DNA from: an uncultured Saprospiraceae bacterium
GTDB taxonomy: Bacteria > Bacteroidota > Bacteroidia > Chitinophagales > Saprospiraceae
NCBI GenBank assembly: GCA_905480605.1
Contig: CAJQRD010000031.1
Location: 1 to 38,835, forward strand
Reading direction: 5' to 3'
Length of the DNA stretch: 38,835 bases
Under the pieces are notes generated by a model. It was not told the DNA's origin and ran no database searches. It worked only from the letters and a program-made list of their open reading frames with translations. Shown piece by piece: positions 17,700 through 26,273 of this stretch (position 1 is its first letter; each line of letters opens with the position of its first letter). The position numbers were made by a program, and so were the translations under genes.

Positions 17700-18242
17700 T
17701 CAATAAGTAACCCGATACTCCTTGTTCTCAACCCACTTACTCCATGATTTATCATAACCATGAATCGTTTTAGTCTCTAGTCCATTTTCATCATGAAGAG
17801 GATAGCCTTTGTTGACCCATTCAAAAATACTTCCATATAGATTGATAACACTATATCCTTTTTTCTTCAGTTTATTTGCGATCACTTCGCTTCTATAACC
17901 AATAGAACAATAGAGAACAATATCTTTAGTAGTATCAAGATTGTCAACTACAGAAAGTTGTGGTTGTTTATAACCAATCAAGTAAGCACCAGGGAGGTGA
18001 CTTACTTCATATTCTGATTTTGCACGCGCGTCTAGAAGTATGTAGTTGTCGTAGTTTTTGTACAAACTGTCCACACTGATAATTGGGACTGAAAAATCCA
18101 AATAACTCTTGATAGTCTCGTCAAAATGGGGATTGTTTATATACGCTTTTGTTTCTACTTGAGTAGCAGTTTGTGCGCAGCTTTGGCCAATGAAAATCAA
18201 TGTAATAAATAATAGATATATGTGTATCCTTAATGCTTTCAT
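17700..18242 (-). CDS. rhodanese-like lipoprotein or periplasmic protein
   Basis: The 180-residue protein has an N-terminal signal (MKALRIHIYLLFITLIFIGQSC) with a likely acylated cysteine at 22, though the lipobox is imperfect. A single rhodanese domain spans about 55-165. LLDARAKSEYEVSHLPGAYLIG is the typical entry (read in two pieces) and YCSIGYRSE has the active cysteine C112 with R117 in the six-residue loop. Rhodaneses carry persulfide sulfur; exported ones have ill-defined partners. Its ATG overlaps the TGA of the mevalonate enzyme by one base, so translation is coupled, but no shared pathway is known. Confidence 0.88.
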   Translation of the reverse strand: MKALRIHIYLLFITLIFIGQSCAQTATQVETKAYINNPHFDETIKSYLDFSVPIISVDSLYKNYDNYILLDARAKSEYEVSHLPGAYLIGYKQPQLSVVDNLDTTKDIVLYCSIGYRSEVIANKLKKKGYSVINLYGSIFEWVNKGYPLHDENGLETKTIHGYDKSWSKWVENKEYRVTY

Positions 18243-19276
18243 CAGATTAATTTTTCTGGTCCATAACCAACGTGGTCTTCAATGATTCTTCCATCTACGC
18301 AGTATTTTTTCAAATCAGATTTCAGCTCATCAACAATTATTTTGAATTCTATAGGATACAACAAGTGAATATTTGGTCCGGCATCTAAGGTAAAGTAAAC
18401 AGGTACCATCGTGTCCTTTCTGAAAGCCTGAATTTCTTTGATAATATTGATAGTATTTGCTTCCAATAAGATGTATGGAGGTTGGGAAGCCATCATCAAT
18501 GCATGCAAGGTCAAAGCTTCTTTTTCCACTATCATTCCATAAGTATCTAGGTCGCCATCTTTCATCGCATTTATTAAAACATCAAGATGATTGTTTGCTT
18601 GTTTGAATCTTGCTGGACTATAGGGGTTGTCTTCCATCAAAGCATGACCAGCACGAGAAGATACAGACTTTTCATTGGCAGAAACAATAAGAATATCATC
18701 CGCGAAACTTTGAAAAATTGCGTGAATATCTTTGTGAAAAGGAATAGCAAATTTGTTTGAACTGCCTTTTACTATATTTGTTTCTCCCCAAACTGCGATC
18801 TTTGGAAATACAGAACGACTTGCGCTGCCACTTCCCAAGCGGGCAAGATTTGAAGCTTGAAAATAATCAATAGGGAGGTCTGGATTTATTTGTTGCTGTA
18901 TGTCCACTAGACCCATTGCCAAAGCTGCCATGCTTGAAGCTGACGAGGCAATACCGGATGAGTGCGGAAAAGAATTTTGACTATTTATATTAAGTGAAAG
19001 ATTTTTTACTAAAGGAAAAATTTCTTTTATAGTTTCTAAATATTTATTAATTTTTTGTTCGAAAGCAGGTTTGGATTTCCCTTCAAAACGAAATGACAAC
19101 TTTACACCATTTTGACTATCGTTGTATTGATAATCAATTTCAGTGATAGTATGTGATTCACTTAGTGTGAAAGAGATGGATGGATTTTTAGGATATTGTT
19201 GTCCAAATTTTCCCCAGTATTTTACGAGTGCGATATTTGATGGGCACTTCCAAGATACTTTTCCTTGATTCTGCAT
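18242..19276 (-). CDS. mvaD: diphosphomevalonate decarboxylase
   Basis: This enzyme makes isopentenyl diphosphate from mevalonate diphosphate with ATP, the last step of the mevalonate route to isoprenoids. The 344-residue GHMP-family protein has CPSNIALVKYWGKFGQQYP near the start (substrate-binding lysine and tyrosine). The phosphate-binding loop SSGIASSASSMAALA is at about 110-124, and the catalytic aspartate is in TLDAGPNIH at about 298-306. Most bacteria use the MEP route instead, so the gene suggests this organism uses mevalonate; the other pathway genes are not in the window. It is cytoplasmic and is the first gene of a pair with the rhodanese. Confidence 0.95.
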   Translation of the reverse strand: MQNQGKVSWKCPSNIALVKYWGKFGQQYPKNPSISFTLSESHTITEIDYQYNDSQNGVKLSFRFEGKSKPAFEQKINKYLETIKEIFPLVKNLSLNINSQNSFPHSSGIASSASSMAALAMGLVDIQQQINPDLPIDYFQASNLARLGSGSASRSVFPKIAVWGETNIVKGSSNKFAIPFHKDIHAIFQSFADDILIVSANEKSVSSRAGHALMEDNPYSPARFKQANNHLDVLINAMKDGDLDTYGMIVEKEALTLHALMMASQPPYILLEANTINIIKEIQAFRKDTMVPVYFTLDAGPNIHLLYPIEFKIIVDELKSDLKKYCVDGRIIEDHVGYGPEKLI

Positions 19277-19304
19277 ATTAGTTTGTAATAAATTTAATAC
19301 AATG

Positions 19305-19994
19305 CTACTTATTTTCTCTTAATTCATCTTGCTCAATTCGGTATGAAATGTCAAAATCTTGTAAAACAGCATCAAGAATTTCATATTTACCCTCTTCATA
19401 ACCTTCTTTGAGGTCATAGCTGTATAATTTTGATGCATTATGCCAGTAAAATGCTACGAATCTTCCTCTTAATCCTTTGATGAGGGTATAAATGGTATTG
19501 TCCAATTCTCTCTCAATCATTTTGATCAAGATCTTACCTTGAAGTTTAGTTAATTTAGAAAGAGGTTGTTCAAATTTAACTTTTAATTCTTCTTGAAGCA
19601 TCTTGATATGCTTTTTACGTTTTCTTCTTTTCATTGTTAGCGTGGCATACTCTGTCTGCCGAAAAATCTTAATGGCTTCCTTGGCATATGGATAAACAAG
19701 TGCAGCGTATCTTTTGAATTTCATGTACTTGTTATAATCTTCGGGAGATTTAAATTTCCTGAGGGAGGTGATACTTATATCATCAAGTTTTTCCATGATC
19801 AATGTGTCACCATTTTCTGTGACCATAGCAGTCATAACTCTTCCGTTTAGTGAGGTCTCAAAAAGATTAACATCGACGTTTTCATATATAATGGTATCCA
19901 TTTGAACACCAATATCTGAAGTGTCAATGTTTGGCAATAGTTTTTGAGCTTGCAGCTGCCCAATTAATAATATGATTAAAAATATGTATTTCAT
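19305..19994 (-). CDS. DUF4294 domain exported protein
   Basis: The 229-residue protein begins with a signal peptide (MKYIFLIILLIGQLQAQ, cut near 17). It matches DUF4294, a Bacteroidota-specific family, through FKRYAALVYPYAKEAIKIF, the basic MKRRKRKKHIK stretch, LTKLQGKILIKMIERE and LRGRFVAFYWHNASKLYSYD. The function is not known; an envelope location is inferred from the signal peptide. It ends 28 bp before the mevalonate enzyme gene starts on the same strand, so the three genes DUF4294, mvaD and rhodanese may form one transcript from the box at 20021-20028. Confidence 0.88.
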   Translation of the reverse strand: MKYIFLIILLIGQLQAQKLLPNIDTSDIGVQMDTIIYENVDVNLFETSLNGRVMTAMVTENGDTLIMEKLDDISITSLRKFKSPEDYNKYMKFKRYAALVYPYAKEAIKIFRQTEYATLTMKRRKRKKHIKMLQEELKVKFEQPLSKLTKLQGKILIKMIERELDNTIYTLIKGLRGRFVAFYWHNASKLYSYDLKEGYEEGKYEILDAVLQDFDISYRIEQDELRENK

Positions 19995-20020
19995 TTCAAA
20001 ACAATGTTCACACTTAATGA

Positions 20021-20028
20021 CAAATATA
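20021..20028 (-). promoter_or_regulatory. candidate -7 box for DUF4294-mvaD-rhodanese
   Basis: The minus strand reads TATATTTG, an exact TAnnTTTG match 27 bp before the ATG at 19994. No -33 box is evident. Confidence 0.45.
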
Positions 20029-20282
20029 TCAATACAATAGTTTCATAATCTAACGTTACCAATTTTAATAACAAAGCTAAGAAATTGTTAAAATTGATTT
20101 TTGGAATTTTTGCTAGTGCACTCTCTCTGAAAGAGGCCCCTCTCTGAAAGAGAGTAGTCTCCTGCTGAAAAAGGATCCAAAATGCCAAATTATATTCTGT
20201 TTTGATCATTTTTAAATCATTTTATTGAAAAATTGTCTGAGTTTACCTTTCAAATTCTAGTTTAAAAGTCCGACATTTCCGT

Positions 20283-20290
20283 TAGCTTTG
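20283..20290 (+). promoter_or_regulatory. candidate -7 box for the PAP2-fold gene
   Basis: TAGCTTTG matches TAnnTTTG and lies 17 bp before the proposed TTG start, implying a leader of about 10 nt. Because an in-frame stop (20283-20285) overlaps the box, translation cannot begin further upstream. Confidence 0.4.
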
Positions 20291-20306
20291 TACAAAATAT
20301 ACAGTA

Positions 20307-20972
20307 TTGATTTCTAGAGGTATCGCTCATTTTTTTTCGATTTTGTTTCATCCATTATTGATAATAATATATGTTCTTCTTTTATTTATAGTTATCAATC
20401 CTTACTTATTCCCATATCGTAATGGAAGAGAATTTGGAACAATTTTCTTGATCGTATTTTTCACTTCTGTAGTTATTCCAGGCGTCGCCATCCTATTATT
20501 ATATGGTACTGGATTGATACAGTCCATAGAACTAAAAGAAAGGACAGATCGTATTGGCCCATTAATTATCACTTCCGTTGCATATTTATGGCTTTTTCTA
20601 AACATACGTACCCACAGTGCTATTCCCGGATTATTTAGCAGTTTTGTATTGGGAGCAATCATCGCTATTTTTATTGCTTTTTTTATAAATAATTTCAGCA
20701 AAATCAGTTTACATGCTGTAGGTTTGGGTGGGCTTTTTTTAGCATTACTCAACCTGATTTTAACTTATGGGCGTACAATTACTACTATTCAATTGACACA
20801 AGATTTGTCATTTACAATTCATAATATTTTGATTATTGGAATTGTTTCTATGATTATCGGTGCTGTCTTAACTTCACGCCTTTACTTAAAGGCTCATAAT
20901 ATACAAGATGTATATGGAGGATTTTTGGTGGGTATGATTAGCCAAATTATAGCACTTAGGTTCTTTTTTTAA
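20307..20972 (+). CDS. PAP2-fold integral membrane protein
   Basis: The 221-residue protein has about six membrane helices. It carries the third phosphatase motif of the PAP2 superfamily exactly: SR-x5-H-x3-D in SRLYLKAHNIQD. The other two motifs are weak: KERTDRIGP in place of KxxxxxxRP, and KISLHAVG in place of PSGH. It may thus be a lipid phosphatase, for example in undecaprenyl or phosphatidate recycling, or a relative that lost activity. No ATG fits: an in-frame stop lies at 20283-20285 and the next methionine is far inside, so the start must be TTG at 20307 or another rare codon. dapD follows after 23 bp, likely in the same operon. Confidence 0.75.
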   Translation: MISRGIAHFFSILFHPLLIIIYVLLLFIVINPYLFPYRNGREFGTIFLIVFFTSVVIPGVAILLLYGTGLIQSIELKERTDRIGPLIITSVAYLWLFLNIRTHSAIPGLFSSFVLGAIIAIFIAFFINNFSKISLHAVGLGGLFLALLNLILTYGRTITTIQLTQDLSFTIHNILIIGIVSMIIGAVLTSRLYLKAHNIQDVYGGFLVGMISQIIALRFFF

Positions 20973-20995
20973 ATAAAATTTAAATTAATATATAA

Positions 20996-21811
20996 ATGGA
21001 GGCACTCATTCAAATTATAGACCAAGCATATGACAATCGTGAAATGCTAAGAGAAGAGAACGTTCAAGACGCTGTAAGACAAGTTATCGAATTGCTAGAC
21101 AAAGGTAAAGTCCGTGTAGCTGAGCCTGATGGTGATGATTGGAAGGTCAACCTTTGGGTTAAAAAGGCTGTTTCATTGTATTTCCCAATACAAAAAATGG
21201 AGACTATTGAAGTAGGTCCGTTCGAATTTCACGATAAAATTCCACTTAAAACGAATTATGCAGAAGCTGGTGTTAGGGTCGTGCCCCCCGCTGTTGCAAG
21301 ATATGGTTCATTCCAAGAAAAAGGTGTTATCATGATGCCGAGTTATGTTAATTTGGCTACATATATTGGAAGCGGAACGATGGTAGATACTTGGGCAACA
21401 GTTGGTTCTGGGGCTCAGATAGGACGCAATGTTCATTTATCAGGTGGTGTTGGAATCGGTGGTGTTTTAGAACCGCCCCAAGCCAGTCCTACGATTGTTG
21501 AAGATGGATGCTTTTTGGGATCTAGAAGTATTGTTGTGGAAGGCGTTCGGATTAGAAAGGAAGCAGTACTTGCTGCCAATGTAGTATTGACAAAATCTAC
21601 ACACATAATAGATGTGACAGGTAGCTATCCAATTACCTACAAAGGAGAAGTGCCGTCAAGATCTGTTGTTATTCCTGGCTCTTATACCAAATCATTCCCA
21701 GCAGGTGAATACAATGTGGCTTGTGCATTGATAATAGGGCAAAGAAAGGAGAGCACAAATTTGAAAACATCACTAAATGAAGTGTTGAGGGATTATGAGC
21801 TGGCAGTTTAG
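20996..21811 (+). CDS. dapD: tetrahydrodipicolinate N-succinyltransferase
   Basis: DapD transfers succinyl from succinyl-CoA to tetrahydrodipicolinate in lysine and diaminopimelate synthesis, which feeds peptidoglycan. At 271 residues it is full length. The N-terminal helical domain runs to about 100. It is followed by a left-handed beta-helix of hexapeptide repeats: GSGTMVDTWATVGSGAQIG, VHLSGGVGIGGVLEP and GCFLGSRSIVVEGV are typical. The protein is a cytoplasmic trimer in the family. The gene follows the PAP2-fold gene by 23 bp, linking two cell-wall-related functions if the neighbour recycles lipid carrier; that link is inference. Confidence 0.97.
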   Translation: MEALIQIIDQAYDNREMLREENVQDAVRQVIELLDKGKVRVAEPDGDDWKVNLWVKKAVSLYFPIQKMETIEVGPFEFHDKIPLKTNYAEAGVRVVPPAVARYGSFQEKGVIMMPSYVNLATYIGSGTMVDTWATVGSGAQIGRNVHLSGGVGIGGVLEPPQASPTIVEDGCFLGSRSIVVEGVRIRKEAVLAANVVLTKSTHIIDVTGSYPITYKGEVPSRSVVIPGSYTKSFPAGEYNVACALIIGQRKESTNLKTSLNEVLRDYELAV

Positions 21812-22057
21812 GTTGATAATGACTCATTAACCTAATGACTTGATTTTTAGTCTTCGTGCGAATAAATGCTAATATTAAGTGCGAAATATTTCGTATTTTG
21901 TTAATTATATAATAAATAGTGACTTAAATCAAGCATTTTTGATTAAGTAGACTGAATATTGTGGTGTATTTAAGCAAAATGCTTGAATAACGTCATTTGG
22001 TTGACATGATTTGAGGAATACTTTAGAATGAAAGAACTTTAAACAAGTCTAATAAGT

Positions 22058-22065
22058 TATTTTTG
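22058..22065 (+). promoter_or_regulatory. candidate -7 box for the DsbD cluster
   Basis: TATTTTTG matches TAnnTTTG and lies 31 bp before the ATG of the DsbD-alpha gene. It would start the three-gene run to 26262. No -33 box is clear. Confidence 0.4.
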
Positions 22066-22096
22066 CGGCGCTATATTTAAAATTAAAAAATATTAA

Positions 22097-22609
22097 ATGA
22101 AAGCTTACTTCACTATCTTTTTGATTGCTTTGACAACTCTTGGTTTTTCACAAAAAAAAGATTTAAATCCTATCACATGGTCATTCGACACGAATCAAGT
22201 TGGTCCTGATGAATATGAACTAATATTTAAAGCGGATTTTGATTCTCCTTGGGTCGTTTATTCAAAAGACAATAGTGATGATGGACCAGTTCCTACAACT
22301 ATTAATTTCACATCTAAAAATGTTGAAACAATTGGTGAAGCTGTTGAAACAGGAAAAAAGGTAAAAAAGGAAGATTCTCTTTTTGGAATGAGTGTTATAA
22401 AGTTTGAGGGCGGGCAATCATTTGTAACAAAACAAAGGGTAAGAATAAATGATATTTCTATTCCCGTAACAGGTTATGTAAGATTTATGACTTGTGATAA
22501 TCAAGTTTGTCTGCCACCGAAAAATGAAGATTTCAGCTTTACTTATAAAGTAAATGCTCCTAAGAGAATGCAACAAGGTAAAAACTCAATACCAGTGAAA
22601 AGTTTTTAG
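22097..22609 (+). CDS. stand-alone DsbD alpha-domain periplasmic protein
   Basis: The 170-residue exported protein has a signal peptide (MKAYFTIFLIALTTLGFSQ) and one DsbD N-terminal (alpha) domain. The pattern includes ITWSFDTNQ, DFDSPWVVYSKD, DDGPVPTTINF, SVIKFEGGQSF and the redox pair C133-x4-C138 in MTCDNQVCLPP. In DsbD this domain takes electrons from the membrane core and passes them to periplasmic partners. Here it stands alone, 51 bp before a complete DsbD, and is most similar in layout to the two alpha domains in that protein. It may be an extra soluble carrier or a partner-specific outlet; that is inference. Confidence 0.88.
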   Translation: MKAYFTIFLIALTTLGFSQKKDLNPITWSFDTNQVGPDEYELIFKADFDSPWVVYSKDNSDDGPVPTTINFTSKNVETIGEAVETGKKVKKEDSLFGMSVIKFEGGQSFVTKQRVRINDISIPVTGYVRFMTCDNQVCLPPKNEDFSFTYKVNAPKRMQQGKNSIPVKSF

Positions 22610-22660
22610 TCCCATTAAGATAAAGTATTAAGAAACCACAGTTTATAAAATCCAATTCAT

Positions 22661-25234
22661 ATGCGTTTTTTCAAGTTACTTGTTTTATTATTTATCAGTA
22701 CTATAACTTTTGGTCAAGAGTTAGATCCCGTTGATTGGTCATATGACATTAAACATCTTTCTGGAGATGAATTTTTGATGACATTCACGGCTGACATTGA
22801 TAAAGGCTGGACAGTCTATTCTCAATTTGTGGATGAAGGAGGACCTGAACCAACAACAATAAATTTTGAAACTGAGGGTGTTCAGAAAATAGGAGTATCA
22901 AAAGAATCTGGAAAGAAAAAAGAAGGATTTGATAAAATATTTGAAATGGATGTAATCAAGTTTTTAGCAGATGATCCATTTATAATTGAACAAAAAATTA
23001 AGGTGCCTTCTGGAATGAACTCGATGAGTGGTTACTTGACTTATATGACTTGTGATAAGGAAAAGTGCTTGCCTCCGACAGATGTTGATTTTACTTTTCA
23101 ATTAAAAAGAGGGTCAGGAACGGTATCAATTACCAACACTATAGTTAAGTCCGTAGATGGAGAAGGTGAAAACGCCACTTCTATAATTAAAGTAAATTCT
23201 GAACAATCTAAAGATAAAGACGCCTCAAAAAATAATGCTATCAAGGAGCCAGTCACGTGGAATGTTGATATTGCAAAAAACAATGATGGAACGTTTGCTT
23301 TAAAATATACAGCTGATATCGCAAAAGGGTGGACCGTATACTCTCTTTATTCAAATGATGATGGACCAGTTCCAACATCAATTGCTTTCGAATCGGAGAA
23401 TGCTGAAGAAATTGGAAAGGCAAAAGAAATAGGAAAGAAAAAGCAAGGTCCTGATCCTTTGTTTGACAATGTAGAAGTGATAAAATTTTTAGGTGATACA
23501 CCATATTCTATAACTCAGAATGTAAGGTCAACAGGTAAAGGTAACATTAAAGGTTATTTGACTTATATGGCGTGTAACGATTCCGGATGCTTGCCACCAA
23601 CTGATGTTGATTTTATTTTTAGTCCTTCAGATTTAAAAGCATCGTTGGGTACAGAGTTTAAAACCAACAGTTCAGCTTCTACAAGCGATAACAGTTTAGT
23701 TGCATCAATTCCAATTCCTACTGGTGTTGATATTTTGGATCAAGAGATTCCATCATTAAGAGAAAGTTATTTGTCTCCTGTTGGTGATTGTGAAGGTGGA
23801 GAAAGCACAAGTGAGAAGTCATTGTTGTGGTCATTGATAATTGGATTTTTAGGAGGACTTTTAGCATTGTTAACACCGTGTGTGTTCCCTATGATTCCAT
23901 TGACAGTAAGTTTCTTTACCAAGGACACTAAGAGAAAAGGGTGGGTGAATGGAATGATTTATGGAGCTTCAATAATTGTGATTTATGTTGCTTTAGGATT
24001 GGCGATTACTGCCATATTTGGAGATGAAGCTTTGAATAGATTGTCTACGAACTGGATTGCCAATACTTTGTTCTTTTTGATTTTTGTAGTCTTTGCATTT
24101 TCATTTTTCGGTTATTATGAAATAAGGCTTCCTAGTTCATGGTCTACTAAAAGTGATACAATGGCTGACAAAGGAGGGTTTTTAGGAATCTTCTTTATGG
24201 CTTTTACCTTGGCACTGGTTTCATTTTCTTGTACAGGTCCAATTATTGGATCAGCTCTTGTGTCGTCTGCGTCTAATGCGTTAGGCCCAGCGGTAGTGAT
24301 GTTTGGTTTCTCAGTGGCATTGGCGTTACCTTTTGGATTGTTTGCGGCATTCCCAGCTTGGTTGAATACTTTACCTCAGTCTGGTGGATGGATGACTTCT
24401 GTTAAAGTTGTACTTGGTTTTTTAGAATTGGCCTTTGCATTTAAGTTTTTATCAGTTGCAGATTTAACAAGTCACTGGGGGTTCTTGAGATATGAATTGT
24501 TCATGGGTGCGTGGGTTATTATTGGAATATTGACAACATTATATTTGTTTGGTAAGATTAAGTTTCCTCATGATAGCCCTATAGCTAAGTTGTCTAATGT
24601 AAGAAAGGTAATAGGAACAGTAGTGGCTTTGTTTACAGTATACTTGGCAACCGGATTTATGTATAATGAAACTACAAAAAGTTACAATTCTCTAAGTGTA
24701 ATTAGTGGCTTTCCACCTCCAGCTCAATACAATTACTTATTAGATGAAATTAAGCCAGATGCAGCTATAAAAGCAGATTATTCATCGTATTCAATTTGTG
24801 CCAATAACATACCTTGTTTCAAAGACTATTACCAAGGTTTGGAATATGCGACAAAACAAGACAAACCTGTATTTTTGGATTTTACAGGACATGGATGTGT
24901 AAATTGTCGTAAAACTGAAGAGACGATTTGGATCGATGACGAGATTCGAAATAGCTTGATCAATGATTGGATTTTGGTTTCATTGTATGTAGATGATGAT
25001 AAAAAACTAGACAAGACTTTATGGTCTAAGAAGCGTCAAAAGAAAATGAGAAATGTAGGTAACAAGTGGGCAGATTTTCAAATTATAAATTTTGAACAAA
25101 ACTCTCAACCTCTTTATGTGATGATGACAGGTGATCAAAAAGTACTGGCAAGCCCAAGAGGTTATAAGTCGGGTATAGATGATTACCAAGAGTATATGGA
25201 ATGTGGTTTAGAAACCTATAAAAACAATAAGTAA
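22661..25234 (+). CDS. dsbD: thiol:disulfide interchange protein DsbD with two alpha domains
   Basis: DsbD moves electrons from cytoplasmic thioredoxin across the inner membrane to periplasmic oxidised proteins. The 857-residue protein has a signal peptide and then two tandem alpha domains (about 20-150 with C131-x4-C136, and about 195-330 with C305-x4-C310). The multi-helix core (about 385-690) has redox cysteines C407 in TPCVFPMIPL and C524 in SCTGPIIGS. A C-terminal thioredoxin-like gamma domain (about 735-857) has the active site C746-V-N-C749. Usual DsbD is about 565-700 residues; the second alpha domain explains the extra length. The TPR lipoprotein gene starts 5 bp downstream, so they are one operon. 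Confidence 0.94.
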   Translation: MRFFKLLVLLFISTITFGQELDPVDWSYDIKHLSGDEFLMTFTADIDKGWTVYSQFVDEGGPEPTTINFETEGVQKIGVSKESGKKKEGFDKIFEMDVIKFLADDPFIIEQKIKVPSGMNSMSGYLTYMTCDKEKCLPPTDVDFTFQLKRGSGTVSITNTIVKSVDGEGENATSIIKVNSEQSKDKDASKNNAIKEPVTWNVDIAKNNDGTFALKYTADIAKGWTVYSLYSNDDGPVPTSIAFESENAEEIGKAKEIGKKKQGPDPLFDNVEVIKFLGDTPYSITQNVRSTGKGNIKGYLTYMACNDSGCLPPTDVDFIFSPSDLKASLGTEFKTNSSASTSDNSLVASIPIPTGVDILDQEIPSLRESYLSPVGDCEGGESTSEKSLLWSLIIGFLGGLLALLTPCVFPMIPLTVSFFTKDTKRKGWVNGMIYGASIIVIYVALGLAITAIFGDEALNRLSTNWIANTLFFLIFVVFAFSFFGYYEIRLPSSWSTKSDTMADKGGFLGIFFMAFTLALVSFSCTGPIIGSALVSSASNALGPAVVMFGFSVALALPFGLFAAFPAWLNTLPQSGGWMTSVKVVLGFLELAFAFKFLSVADLTSHWGFLRYELFMGAWVIIGILTTLYLFGKIKFPHDSPIAKLSNVRKVIGTVVALFTVYLATGFMYNETTKSYNSLSVISGFPPPAQYNYLLDEIKPDAAIKADYSSYSICANNIPCFKDYYQGLEYATKQDKPVFLDFTGHGCVNCRKTEETIWIDDEIRNSLINDWILVSLYVDDDKKLDKTLWSKKRQKKMRNVGNKWADFQIINFEQNSQPLYVMMTGDQKVLASPRGYKSGIDDYQEYMECGLETYKNNK

Positions 25235-25239
25235 TCGAA

Positions 25240-26262
25240 ATGCGAGGAGCCTTGAAGTTTGGACTAATTATCTTGTTATGTTTTGTAGCTGTTTTGCAAT
25301 TTTCTTGTAAAGCAGATAAGACAGTAAAAGCGGAAAAGAAAACAGGCAGCCCAGAATTAGACAAGTTAAATGCAGCGATTGCAAGGGATACCTTGGATCA
25401 TTCTTTACTGTTTGAAAGAGCAAAATTATATTATAAAAACTCGTACTACGATGGTGCTATTGCAGATATGGTAAAAGCCATTGGGTATGAAAGAAAAAAC
25501 CCAGACTATTATCATTTGTTATGTGATCTTTATTTAGACTACTATAAATCGAAAGATGCGTTATTAACAATTGAAAGGTGTGTTGAATTGTTTCCAAAGC
25601 GTATTCCAAGTTTGTTGAAATTATCAGAAACACAATTGATTCTTAAGCAATATGAAAACTCCCTTGCGACTACTTCAAGAATACTAACAATTAATCCTGA
25701 AACTGCAGAAGCATATTTTATGATGGGTATGAACTTAAGAAGCATACCTGATATTGAGCGTGCCAAAGTAGCATTTAGAAAGGCCACTGAGATAGATCCT
25801 GAATTGGTTGATGCTTGGTTGATTCTGGGGCAAATTTATGAGAGTGAAAATGATAGAAAAGCCTTAGACTATTATGAAGCTGCAACGAACGTGGATAGAA
25901 ATAATCCAGCTACGTGGCACTCAAAAGCCTACTACTTGCAAAATCATGGACAAGAGGGTAAGGCCTTAGAGATATATAGGCAGATTAATTTGATAGATAA
26001 GAACTACATTGATGCATATTTAAATGCGGGAATTCTTTATCTAGATAGAGATTCCATCAAGCAAGCTTACGAGCAATTTGATATTCTTATCAATATAAAA
26101 CCTACCAACCATTTAGCACATTACTACAGAGGCATTAGCAATGAATTGTTGGGCAAAACTGATAATGCTAAAGAAGACTATAAAACAACACTTATCTTGA
26201 AACCTGCATTTTCAAAAGCAAAAAATGCATTGGAGGCACTAGCTAAATCTTCTATGAAATAG
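25240..26262 (+). CDS. TPR-repeat lipoprotein
   Basis: The 340-residue protein begins with a lipoprotein signal ending LQFSC (cysteine 23). The rest, about 45-335, is a run of TPR units: SLLFERAKLYYKNSYYDGA, PDYYHLLCDLYLDYYKSKD, SLLKLSETQLILKQYENS, AYFMMGMNLRSIPD, AWLILGQIYESENDR, TWHSKAYYLQNHGQ, AYLNAGILYLDRDS and AHYYRGISNELLGK. It should sit in the envelope and bind other proteins. It lies 5 bp after dsbD, so it is cotranscribed; similar TPR lipoproteins in this phylum act in envelope complexes, but the partner is unknown. It is convergent with the T9SS cargo gene, 11 bp away. Confidence 0.85.
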   Translation: MRGALKFGLIILLCFVAVLQFSCKADKTVKAEKKTGSPELDKLNAAIARDTLDHSLLFERAKLYYKNSYYDGAIADMVKAIGYERKNPDYYHLLCDLYLDYYKSKDALLTIERCVELFPKRIPSLLKLSETQLILKQYENSLATTSRILTINPETAEAYFMMGMNLRSIPDIERAKVAFRKATEIDPELVDAWLILGQIYESENDRKALDYYEAATNVDRNNPATWHSKAYYLQNHGQEGKALEIYRQINLIDKNYIDAYLNAGILYLDRDSIKQAYEQFDILINIKPTNHLAHYYRGISNELLGKTDNAKEDYKTTLILKPAFSKAKNALEALAKSSMK

Positions 26263-26273
26263 GACCAGTTTAA

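Larger units (their letters stand above)
19995..20306. other. 312-bp divergent gap with repeated hairpin
   Basis: The gap separates divergent DUF4294 and the PAP2-fold gene and holds a promoter box for each side. At 20123-20154 the 13-mer CTCTCTGAAAGAG occurs twice (20123-20135, 20140-20152). The second copy extends to a perfect hairpin, CTCTCT-gaa-AGAGAG (20140-20154). The rest shows nothing clear. Confidence 0.5.

Noticed and set aside
19991-20209. 72-codon minus-strand frame ahead of DUF4294
   Set aside because: It runs through the duplicated CTCTCTGAAAGAG hairpin and promoter box and overlaps the DUF4294 start; intergenic composition.
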